Assembly: GCA_038247555.1 (NCBI GenBank)
Contig: JBBRUT010000024.1
Location: 1-34,469 of the forward strand
Length of the DNA: 34,469 nt
DNA from: JAHBXL01 sp038247555
Lineage (GTDB): Bacteria > Planctomycetota > Phycisphaerae > Phycisphaerales > UBA1924
Direction: 5' to 3'
Part shown: in pieces, positions 7,894 through 14,681 of the stretch
Numbering within the stretch: position 1 is the stretch's first letter
Layout of the letters: each line of letters opens with the position of its first letter
Notes under the pieces: generated by a model
Seen by the model: the letters and a program-made list of their open reading frames with translations, nothing else
What the model was told of the DNA's origin: nothing
The model's database searches: none
Made by a program: the position numbers and the translations under genes

Positions 7894-8367
7894 CTACTCA
7901 GTCTCGGTGCGCATGGCCCGCTCGAACTGACCGCCAGCACCCGTATGCGCCTTCAACTCCTTCGCTTTCTCCGCGATCAACCACAGTGCGCGTGGCATGT
8001 TGTCCAGCACCAGAGTTGCTCCGAGGCGAAGGACAGTCAGGCGGCGATCGGCCATCCATGCGTCTCGCGCGATATCGGTCGCGATACGGTTCCGATGAGC
8101 CTCGAAGCCATCCACTTCGACAACAAGTCGAAGTTCATGGCAGTAGAAGTCCGCTGTGTAGGGGCCGAGTACGTGCTGGCGGCGGAACTTCAGGCCGTTG
8201 AGCTTGTTGCCGCGGAGCTCTTTCCAGAGCAGGACCTCCGGTAGCGACATGTTGCCGCGGAGTTCGCGGGCGCGTGCACGCGATGCGTCGGACTTGGCAT
8301 CGGCGGAAGCGTCGGCGCGCTCGGCCCATGGGGCAGTGGGGTCGCGGAGGGTGGGACGACGGGGCAT
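7894..8367 (-). CDS. DUF559 endonuclease-like protein (Vsr/PD-(D/E)xK fold)
   Basis: A 157-residue protein. From about residue 32 it follows the DUF559 pattern: Arg-Glu-Leu-Arg-x-Asn-Met-Ser-Leu-Pro-Glu at 34-44, Leu-Lys-Phe-Arg-Arg-Gln-His at 59-65, then Asp-Phe-Tyr-Cys at 73-76 and Val-Val-Glu-Val-Asp-Gly at 82-87. The last two contain the likely metal-binding acids (D73, E84/D86) of a Vsr-like nuclease fold. DUF559 proteins are widespread, often repeated within a genome, and of uncertain role. ATG 8367 was chosen by homology length; no strong ribosome site is seen. The gene sits alone between pheT and pfk, bracketed by inverted structured repeats, and ends 7 bases from the left repeat. A truncated relative lies at the right end of the window. 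Confidence 0.85.
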   Translation of the reverse strand: MPRRPTLRDPTAPWAERADASADAKSDASRARARELRGNMSLPEVLLWKELRGNKLNGLKFRRQHVLGPYTADFYCHELRLVVEVDGFEAHRNRIATDIARDAWMADRRLTVLRLGATLVLDNMPRALWLIAEKAKELKAHTGAGGQFERAMRTETE

Positions 8368-8433
8368 TGGAACAGTGTGCAGTTGCGAGGATCTGAAGTC
8401 AAGAGTGAAGCGAGAGGTTGGGTAGAGGAGAGA

Positions 8434-8498
8434 TAGGAAAGGCAAGTTGCCCCCTCCGGCGGCTGCGCCGCCACCTCCCCCTGCGGGGGGAGGATCTC
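8434..8498. repeat. Right inverted repeat of the DUF559 unit (two hairpins)
   Basis: A mirror of the left repeat: the 24-base conserved edge (8434-8457), then GGCGGC-TGC-GCCGCC (8458-8472), then CCTCCCCC-TGCG-GGGGGAGG (8474-8493). Compared with the left copy, the middle stem has swapped bases while keeping all six pairs. No clear target-site duplication was found outside the pair. Confidence 0.8.
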
Positions 8499-8566
8499 CG
8501 AAGGCTCCATCCCCGTACCATCCTGCCCGCGGCCCCAAACCCGCCGCGAAACAGGAGCATGCACGA

Positions 8567-9784
8567 ATGGCCTCTTCTCTGCCCAAGGGCAACGCGATCA
8601 TCGGACAATCGGGCGGGCCGACCGCCGTCATCAACCAGTCGCTTGTCGGTGCGGTGCTCGCGCTGCGCGAGCTCAAGGGCGTGAAGAAGATCATCGGCAT
8701 GCGCCACGGAGTGACCGGCCTTGTCGCCGATCAGCTCGTCGATCTCACGCGCACACCCACCAAGCATCTCGAAGCGATCGCGAGGACTCCTTCCGCCGCG
8801 CTGGGATCGAGCCGCGATAAGCCCGATGCTGCGTACTGCACGAAGATCGTCGAATCCTGCCGCAAGCACAACGTGCGGTACTTCTTTTATGTCGGCGGGA
8901 ACGATTCGAGCGACACCTGCCGCATCGTCAACGAGCTCGCCAACCACAGCGGCTATGAGATGCGCTGCTTCCACATCCCCAAGACCGTCGACAACGATCT
9001 GGTGCTGAGCGATCACACGCCGGGCTTTCCGTCCGCCGCGAGGTTCCAGGCGATGGCGTTTGAGTCCGATTCGCTCGACAACGCTTCGCTGCCGGGCGTG
9101 AAGATCAACATCGTGATGGGTCGGCACGCAGGCTTTTTGACGGCCGCGGCGGCGCTTGCGCGGGGCGAGGGGAAGGACCGTGACCGCAACGGCCCGCACC
9201 TGGTGTATTTGCCCGAGGTGCCGTTTGACCCGAACCGCTTTCTTGCTGATGTCGAGAAGGTGTACGCGCGGCTGGGCCGCTGCCAGGTTGCGGTGTCGGA
9301 GGGCATTCAATCTGCCGATGGCAAGGCGATCATCACGACGATCGCGCAGAATCTGGATCGCGATGCGCACGGCAATGTGCAGCTTTCGGGCGTGGGCGCG
9401 CTGGGCGATGCGCTGGCCGATCATGTCCGCAAGCATGTGAAGGGCGCGGGCGGGAAGTCGATCCGCGTGCGAGCTGACACGTTCGGGTACTTGCAGCGGT
9501 GCTGGCCCGATCCGTCGCCGATCGATGCGAAGGAGGCCCGCGGCGTGGCGAAGTTTGCGGTGAGGATGGCCGCGAAGGGCGATTCGTCGGGGTCGGTGGC
9601 GATCATCCGCGAGAAGGGCAAAGCGTACAAGGCGAGCTTCAAGGCGATCGAGCTGAGCGATGTCGCGGCCAAGACGCGGCACATGCCGCCGGAGTTCATC
9701 GCGGGGCACAGCGATGTGAGCGATGCGTTCATTCGGTACTGCAAGCCGCTGGTGGGCAAGCTGCCGCCAGCGGCGAGGTTGTGA
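8567..9784 (+). CDS. pfp: Diphosphate-dependent 6-phosphofructokinase
   Basis: A 405-residue phosphofructokinase-fold protein that phosphorylates fructose 6-phosphate at C1. The N-terminal Gly-Gly-Pro-Thr-Ala loop is at 16-20. Gly-Gly-Asn-Asp-Ser at 110-114 aligns with the Gly-Gly-Asp-Gly-Ser of ATP enzymes; Asp113 replaces the second Gly, and Pro-Lys-Thr-Val-Asp-Asn-Asp at 138-144 has Lys139 in place of Gly. Both changes are the known marks of PPi rather than ATP as phosphoryl donor. Asp142 is the catalytic base. Asn112, where Asp is usual, is a small oddity. ATG 8567 has AGGAG at 8553-8557; the longer frame would run through the repeat DNA and is rejected. The step would be reversible and serve glycolysis and gluconeogenesis. 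Confidence 0.9.
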   Translation: MASSLPKGNAIIGQSGGPTAVINQSLVGAVLALRELKGVKKIIGMRHGVTGLVADQLVDLTRTPTKHLEAIARTPSAALGSSRDKPDAAYCTKIVESCRKHNVRYFFYVGGNDSSDTCRIVNELANHSGYEMRCFHIPKTVDNDLVLSDHTPGFPSAARFQAMAFESDSLDNASLPGVKINIVMGRHAGFLTAAAALARGEGKDRDRNGPHLVYLPEVPFDPNRFLADVEKVYARLGRCQVAVSEGIQSADGKAIITTIAQNLDRDAHGNVQLSGVGALGDALADHVRKHVKGAGGKSIRVRADTFGYLQRCWPDPSPIDAKEARGVAKFAVRMAAKGDSSGSVAIIREKGKAYKASFKAIELSDVAAKTRHMPPEFIAGHSDVSDAFIRYCKPLVGKLPPAARL

Positions 9785-10044
9785 GGCGGAATGAAGCGGA
9801 CCTCGCGAAGAGATGCAGAGGTGCGGAGGGAAGCAGCGGAAGGCCGCGGAGAAGCGATCAGGTTCGAGGCAGCCACGGATGAGGACGAATGGGAGCGGAT
9901 CGAGAAGAGAAGTTGCCACAGATGCGCCCAGATGGACCCAGATGAAGACATTGGATCGGGACTGCCTCCTTTATCGGTGAGCATCTGGGCATCATCTGGG
10001 TAATCTGTGTCAATGTCTTTCTCTTTGCCTGAGGCGCGCTGCGC
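9785..10044. other. Non-coding gap with dispersed-repeat-like DNA before miaA
   Basis: No gene. The left part is purine-rich with short repeats of the kind AGAGATGCAGAGGTGCGGAG. The right part contains the inverted repeat listed separately. A promoter for miaA may lie here, but I could not mark one. Confidence 0.4.
9916..10010. repeat. Inverted repeat built of CACAGAT/CCAGATG words
   Basis: The left arm (9916-9949) has the words CCACAGAT, CCCAGATG and CCCAGATG; the right arm (9978-10010) carries the complements CATCTGGG, CATCTGGG and ATCTGTG. About 28 bases separate the arms. Similar CACAGATG-type repeats are scattered in planctomycete and verrucomicrobial genomes as I recall, so this is probably a REP-like element. 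Confidence 0.55.
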
Positions 10045-11036
10045 GTGAACGTTTCCGCACTCACCCCTGTTATCTGCGGCCCGACGGCCGGCGGCAAGTC
10101 TGACCTTGCCGTTGCGCTTGCGCTGCGTGCGCGGGAGGAGTGGGGGGTTGGTGCAGAGATCATCACCGCCGATGCGTTTCAGGTGTATCGCGGCATGGAC
10201 ATCGGCACGGCCAAGCCGACGATGGAAGAGCGGCGGGGCGTGGTGCATCACCTGATTGATGTTGTGGAACTTGGCAGCGAGGTGTTCACTGTCGATGACT
10301 GGTTGCGGCTCGCGCGGGAGAAGATCGCGGAGAGTCGAGGACGCGGTCTGTTGCCGATCGTCGTCGGCGGGACGCACCTGTACATCAAGGCGCTGCTCGA
10401 TGGGTTGTTTGAGGGTCCGGAGCCAGATGAGGCGCTGCGCGCGGAGCTGACGGCGATGCACCCGGCAACGCGGCGGGCGGAGCTGGAGCGTGTGGATCCG
10501 GCCGCGGCGGTGCGGATACATCCGAATGATATTCGGCGAACGGTGCGTGCGCTGGAGGTGTTCCGGCTGACGGGCAAGCCGATCAGCGCGCATCAGAAGC
10601 AGTGGGACCCCCCCCCCCCACTCAGCCGGCGGAGGCACCGACATCCGAGTTCCAGCTCATCATCCTCGACTGGGAATCGGAGGCACTTAACCGGCGGATC
10701 AACGCGCGTGTGAAGCAGATGATGGAGCGCGGGTTGCTGGAGGAGGTACGTGCGCTGCACGCATCGGGGGCATTGGTGCCCGGAACGCAGCCCGCGGAGG
10801 CGCTGGGCTACAAGCAGCTCCTTGCGCACCTTTACAATCCCGCCGCGGTGTCACTCGAAGAGGCCATCGAGAAGATCAAGATCGAAACGCGGCGGTTCGG
10901 GAAGAACCAGCGGACGTGGCTGCGGCGGCTGCGGACGACGCCGGGGGCGATCACAATCGACATGGAACGCACTGCGCAGGTTGATGCGGTGGAGAGAATC
11001 GTTCTCGCGCTCGGCGGCGCGGGCGGGGAGCGATAG
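10045..11036 (+). pseudogene. miaA: tRNA dimethylallyltransferase, split by a C12 tract
   Basis: MiaA adds a dimethylallyl group to A37 of UNN-reading tRNAs. The first frame runs from GTG 10045 with the P-loop Gly-Pro-Thr-Ala-Gly-Gly-Lys-Ser at 12-19, the Asp-Ala-Phe-Gln-Val-Tyr-Arg-Gly-Met-Asp motif, the Val-Val-Gly-Gly-Thr-His-Leu-Tyr segment and the Arg-Arg-Thr-Val-Arg-Ala-Leu-Glu-Val helix. It reaches a run of twelve Cs at 10608-10619. The rest of the family sequence (Trp-Glu-Ser-Glu-Ala-Leu-Asn-Arg-Arg-Ile onwards) continues in the -1 frame to TAG 11036. C13 or C10, or a -1 slip, would restore one 330-residue protein of normal length. Options are sequencing error, phase variation or transcript/ribosome slippage. 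As written, frame one ends at 10713 with a wrong tail. Confidence 0.88.
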
Positions 11037-11444
11037 ATGCCAGGCCTTCTGGATCGCGCGGCAAGAAGGCGGCCCGAGGGCATCAACCCCGGTTGCGAAA
11101 GCCGCGGCGAGCGGCTTGTCTCGTGGTTGACCTTGACGAGTTTCGCAGGCGTCATCCTCTGGATCGCGGCGAGCATCTTCATCTGGCCTTCTCTCACGTC
11201 GCTTGGCTCGATGCTTATGCCTGTCGTGGTCTTCGCGGTTGGTGCGACGGTGGCGAATCGCATCTCTTCTGGACTTTCCCGCGGCGAGGTTGTGGCCGCG
11301 GATTACTGCCTGTGCTTGGAGTGCCGGTACCCGCTTGGGGCACTTCCGCCGGTGGGGACATGCCCCGAGTGCGGAGCCGCGTACGAGCACGAGCAGCTCA
11401 GGGAGTGCTGGAAGTGGACGCTGGATCAGGGATGGCGGGTTTAG
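11037..11444 (+). CDS. Small membrane protein with C-terminal zinc ribbon
   Basis: A 135-residue protein whose ATG directly follows the miaA stop, so it is translationally linked to miaA. Two hydrophobic segments lie at about 28-50 and 55-75. The C-terminal part has Cys-Leu-Glu-Cys near 92-95 and Cys-Pro-Glu-Cys-Gly near 108-112, a typical four-Cys zinc ribbon. Small zinc-ribbon membrane proteins of this layout are frequent in planctomycetes with no assigned role. There is no enzymatic motif. Confidence 0.65.
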   Translation: MPGLLDRAARRRPEGINPGCESRGERLVSWLTLTSFAGVILWIAASIFIWPSLTSLGSMLMPVVVFAVGATVANRISSGLSRGEVVAADYCLCLECRYPLGALPPVGTCPECGAAYEHEQLRECWKWTLDQGWRV

Positions 11445-11540
11445 GGCTGTGGAAATACCCAGTTGTGGTGTCCGCCGAACCCGAAACCGCTCATGATCGT
11501 ACGATGTTTGGCATGATCCGGGCATTCCTGCACTGGAAGT

Positions 11541-11611
11541 CGCCCCCTCCCCCTTGACAAACCCGGCTTCCGCCTCGTACTACCCGAGGCCCCTCTATAA
11601 GGAAGGGGGCG
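11541..11611. repeat. Nested inverted repeat upstream of topA
   Basis: The outer arms CGCCCCCT (11541-11548) and AGGGGGCG (11604-11611) enclose a perfect hairpin GCCTCG-loop-CGAGGC (11572-11590). A TTGACA at 11554-11559 inside it is a -35-like match with a poor -10 (TACTAC, 11578-11583). The structure may be a REP-like element or a topA leader; the remaining 11445-11704 shows nothing else. Confidence 0.45.
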
Positions 11612-11704
11612 AACGGGGAGGCTTCCGGCAAACCTGGAGCACCCCGCTGACCGATCATCCGGGGTCTGGTGTTCGGGGTTATGACACGTTCCGCATAGGG
11701 CTTT

Positions 11705-14638
11705 ATGGCCAAGACGATCCGAAAATCATCCAAACGAAGTGGCGGAGCCGGGATCGCGGGGGAGGGTGGCGGTGCGGCCGTCGCTGACGGGGACGGCGGC
11801 AACGGAGCCCGCGGCGGCGGCGGCCGCGGCAAGTTCGGAGGCAAATCCGGAGGCAAGTTCGGCAATCGAAAGCCGTTCGAGCAGGGGCCGATGCGCTCCG
11901 CCGAGGGCAAGCAACTGGTGATCGTCGAATCGCCTTCGAAGGCCAAGACGATCAACAAGTACCTCGGCTCCGACTATGTCGTGCTGGCGAGCGTCGGGCA
12001 TGTCCGCGATCTGCCGGAGAAGAACCCCAAGGGTGTGAAGTCGCCGGTCCCGGGTGTGGACCTTGAGCATGACTTTGCGCCGACGTACGAGGTGGTGTCT
12101 GGCAAGCAGAAGACGATCAGCGAACTGAAGAAGGCCGCGAAGGGCGCGAGAGAGATCTGGTTCGCGACGGACCTCGATCGCGAGGGCGAGGCGATCGCCT
12201 GGCACCTTGCGGATGAACTCGGCATCGACCCCAAGGTCGCCAAGCGCGTGATCTTCAGCGCGATCACCAAAGAAGAGATCGCGCGGGCGTTTCAGAATCC
12301 GCACCCCATCGACATGGACCGGGTGTATGCGCAGCAGGCGCGGCGCATCCTCGATCGCGTCGTCGGCTACCAGGTCTCGCCGCTGCTGTGGAAGAAAGTC
12401 GCCCGCGGCCTGAGCGCGGGGCGCGTGCAGAGCGTTGCGGTGCGGCTCGTCGTAGAGCGCGAGCGCGAGATCCGGCACTTCATCCCCGAGGAATACTGGC
12501 AGGTGCTCGGCGAGTTTGCGCTCACCGCCCCCGAGGCCGCGAAGCTCGGCCCGGCGTGGCGAGCGTTCCTGAATGAGCGCGATGACAAGGGCGCGGGGCA
12601 CTCGATCAAGTCGCAGAACGCCTGGCTGGGCGATCATGGCGCGATCCAGGGCGAGCTGATCGAGGTCGGCGGGGAGAAGCTCGACATCCGCGGCGGCGAG
12701 AACGCGGGCGCGAAGAGCGATGAGGGCCTGGCGAAGCGGGCCCGCGAGGTGGCCGAATGGGCGGGGCTTGTTGATATCAAGGTCGAGACGCGCGAAGACG
12801 AGCGAGGGCGCGGCCCGGCGAAGTTCGTGCGGACGATCCGGGGGTCGGTGACCCCGGCCGCGAAGTACGCGATCACGAGCATCGAGACCAAGCGCAACAG
12901 CGTGCGTCCGACCGCGCCGTTCATTACCAGCACGCTGCAGCAGTCGGCGAGCACGCGGCTGGGGTTTGTGCCGCGGCGGACGATGCAGGCTGCGCAGGCG
13001 CTGTATGAAGGTGTGGATATCCCGGGCGAGGGGCCTGTGGGTCTGATCACGTACATGCGTACGGACTCGACGCACATCTCCGGCGCTGCGCTGAACATGG
13101 CGCGGGAGTACATCAAAAAGACCTTCGGTGACCGGTATCTGCCGGAGAAACCCAACTTCTTCACTTCGAGCAACAAGGCCGCGCAGGAAGCGCACGAAGC
13201 GATCCGCCCGACCAGCCTCGACTATCCGCCCAGCCGCGTGCGGAACGCGCTCAAGCCCGATCACTTCCGGCTGTACCAGATCATCTGGGACCGGTTTGTG
13301 GCGTGCCAGATGACACCGGCGGAGTGGGATTCGACGAGCGTGCTGATTTCGGGCGGGACGAACGCGGCGAAGAAGTGCGTCTTCCGCGCCACCGGCCGCA
13401 CGCTCGCATTCGACGGCTTCTATAAGGTCACGGGCGTGCCGCCCGCGGCGGAGACGGCAACGCTGCCGCCGCTCAAGGAGCAGCAGCCGCTGCACCCGTT
13501 TGCGATCGACCCGACGCAGAAGTTCACCAGCCCGCCGGCGCGATTCAGCGAAGCATCGCTGATCAAGGCGCTCGAGGCCGAGGGCATCGGCCGCCCTTCG
13601 ACCTATGCAAGCATCATCGGGACGATCCAGGACCGCAAGTATGTCGAGCAGCTTGAGCGCAGGCTGTTTGCGACGGACCTTGGCGAGGTGGTGACCGACA
13701 AGCTCGTCGAAGCGTTCCCGCGGATTCTCGATCTTGGCTACACCCGCGAGATGGAGCTTGAGCTCGACAAGGTGGAAGAGGAGCACCTCGACTGGGTCGA
13801 GATGCTGCACCGCTTCTACGGCCCGTTCATCCAGGCTTTGGATGCGGCGCACGAGACGATGACGCACGCGAAGGCGGAGACGACCGCCGCGCCCGCGGAC
13901 CTGAAGTGTCCGACGTGCGGCAGCGCGATGGTGTATCGCTTCGGCAAGAACGGCCGGTTCCTGTCGTGCGGTAACTACCCGACGTGTACGTATGCGTGCC
14001 CGGTGGATCGGGAAGGACGGCCACGGCCGGCGGAGACGGCGAACATCGCGTGCGTGAAGTGCGGCTCGCCGATGATCCGGCGGACGGGGCGGTTCGGCCC
14101 GTTCCTTGGGTGCTCGAAGTTTGAATCGAAGCCCAAGCCCAAGAAGACGAAGGCGAAGAAGGGAAAGAAGGGTTCGGCCGAGCCGGTGGTTGAAGTTGCG
14201 GCGCCCGTAAATCCCGATGCCTGCGATGGCATCCTGAACATCGACAAGAAGGGGTTTGTGGTTGCGCCGAGCCAGCCCGCGCTGCTGACCGACCTGCCGT
14301 GCCCCAAGTGCGGGACGGCGATGAATCTGCGCGATGGCATCCGCGGCCCGTGGCTGGGGTGCAGCGCGTTCCCCAAGTGCCGCGGCAGAGGCAAGTGGAG
14401 CGATGTGCCCGATGAGAAGCGCGCGGCGATGGAAGCGCAGCTTGCGGTGCACGCGAAGGCGCACCCGATCCCGATCGTCAAGACTCTCGATGGCAAGCCG
14501 CTGACAGATTCTCGCGGCAAGCCTTTGCCCGATGCGCCGAAGGTGGAGATGCTGATCGAGGGCGGAGCGGGCAGCCTGCTGACTGGCGGGGCCGCGGCGG
14601 AAGAGCGCGAAGAGGTGGCGATGGAGAGCGCGGCGTAG
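11705..14638 (+). CDS. topA: DNA topoisomerase I (type IA)
   Basis: A 977-residue enzyme that relaxes negative supercoils by cutting one strand. The TOPRIM domain starts after residue 65 (Leu-Val-Ile-Val-Glu-Ser-Pro-Ser-Lys-Ala-Lys); its acidic metal site is Asp156-x-Asp158-x-Glu160. The active-site Tyr450 is in Ile-Thr-Tyr-Met-Arg-Thr-Asp-Ser. Three C-terminal Cys4 fingers begin near residues 735, 783 and 866. The second is interrupted by a Lys-rich insertion of about 35 residues before its last Cys. The first 65 residues form an unusual Gly/Arg-rich extension (Arg-Gly-Gly-Gly-Gly-Arg-Gly and Lys-Phe-Gly-Gly repeats). AGGG at about 11696 precedes ATG 11705. It converges with the TerL gene across a shared terminator. 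Confidence 0.95.
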   Translation: MAKTIRKSSKRSGGAGIAGEGGGAAVADGDGGNGARGGGGRGKFGGKSGGKFGNRKPFEQGPMRSAEGKQLVIVESPSKAKTINKYLGSDYVVLASVGHVRDLPEKNPKGVKSPVPGVDLEHDFAPTYEVVSGKQKTISELKKAAKGAREIWFATDLDREGEAIAWHLADELGIDPKVAKRVIFSAITKEEIARAFQNPHPIDMDRVYAQQARRILDRVVGYQVSPLLWKKVARGLSAGRVQSVAVRLVVEREREIRHFIPEEYWQVLGEFALTAPEAAKLGPAWRAFLNERDDKGAGHSIKSQNAWLGDHGAIQGELIEVGGEKLDIRGGENAGAKSDEGLAKRAREVAEWAGLVDIKVETREDERGRGPAKFVRTIRGSVTPAAKYAITSIETKRNSVRPTAPFITSTLQQSASTRLGFVPRRTMQAAQALYEGVDIPGEGPVGLITYMRTDSTHISGAALNMAREYIKKTFGDRYLPEKPNFFTSSNKAAQEAHEAIRPTSLDYPPSRVRNALKPDHFRLYQIIWDRFVACQMTPAEWDSTSVLISGGTNAAKKCVFRATGRTLAFDGFYKVTGVPPAAETATLPPLKEQQPLHPFAIDPTQKFTSPPARFSEASLIKALEAEGIGRPSTYASIIGTIQDRKYVEQLERRLFATDLGEVVTDKLVEAFPRILDLGYTREMELELDKVEEEHLDWVEMLHRFYGPFIQALDAAHETMTHAKAETTAAPADLKCPTCGSAMVYRFGKNGRFLSCGNYPTCTYACPVDREGRPRPAETANIACVKCGSPMIRRTGRFGPFLGCSKFESKPKPKKTKAKKGKKGSAEPVVEVAAPVNPDACDGILNIDKKGFVVAPSQPALLTDLPCPKCGTAMNLRDGIRGPWLGCSAFPKCRGRGKWSDVPDEKRAAMEAQLAVHAKAHPIPIVKTLDGKPLTDSRGKPLPDAPKVEMLIEGGAGSLLTGGAAAEEREEVAMESAA

Positions 14639-14640
14639 TG

Positions 14641-14675
14641 CCGTCGAAGTCGGCTGGGCGACTTCGATGGTTTCG
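14641..14675. terminator. Terminator shared by topA and terL
   Basis: A 12-bp stem, CCGTCGAAGTCG (14641-14652) with CGACTTCGATGG (14659-14670, one G-T pair), over a 6-base loop. TTTCGTCTTCC follows on the plus strand. It fills the 43-base space between two converging stop codons, so it probably stops transcription from both sides. Confidence 0.65.
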
Positions 14676-14681
14676 TCTTCC

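Noticed and set aside
8447..8566. N-terminal extension of the phosphofructokinase through the repeat
   Set aside because: It would translate the palindromic repeat as Pro/Ala runs; a good AGGAG precedes the internal ATG 8567.
11726..14464. 912-residue open frame antisense to topA
   Set aside because: It exactly shadows topA, is extremely Arg/His/Leu-rich, and has no recognisable motif; long antisense frames are expected in GC-rich DNA.
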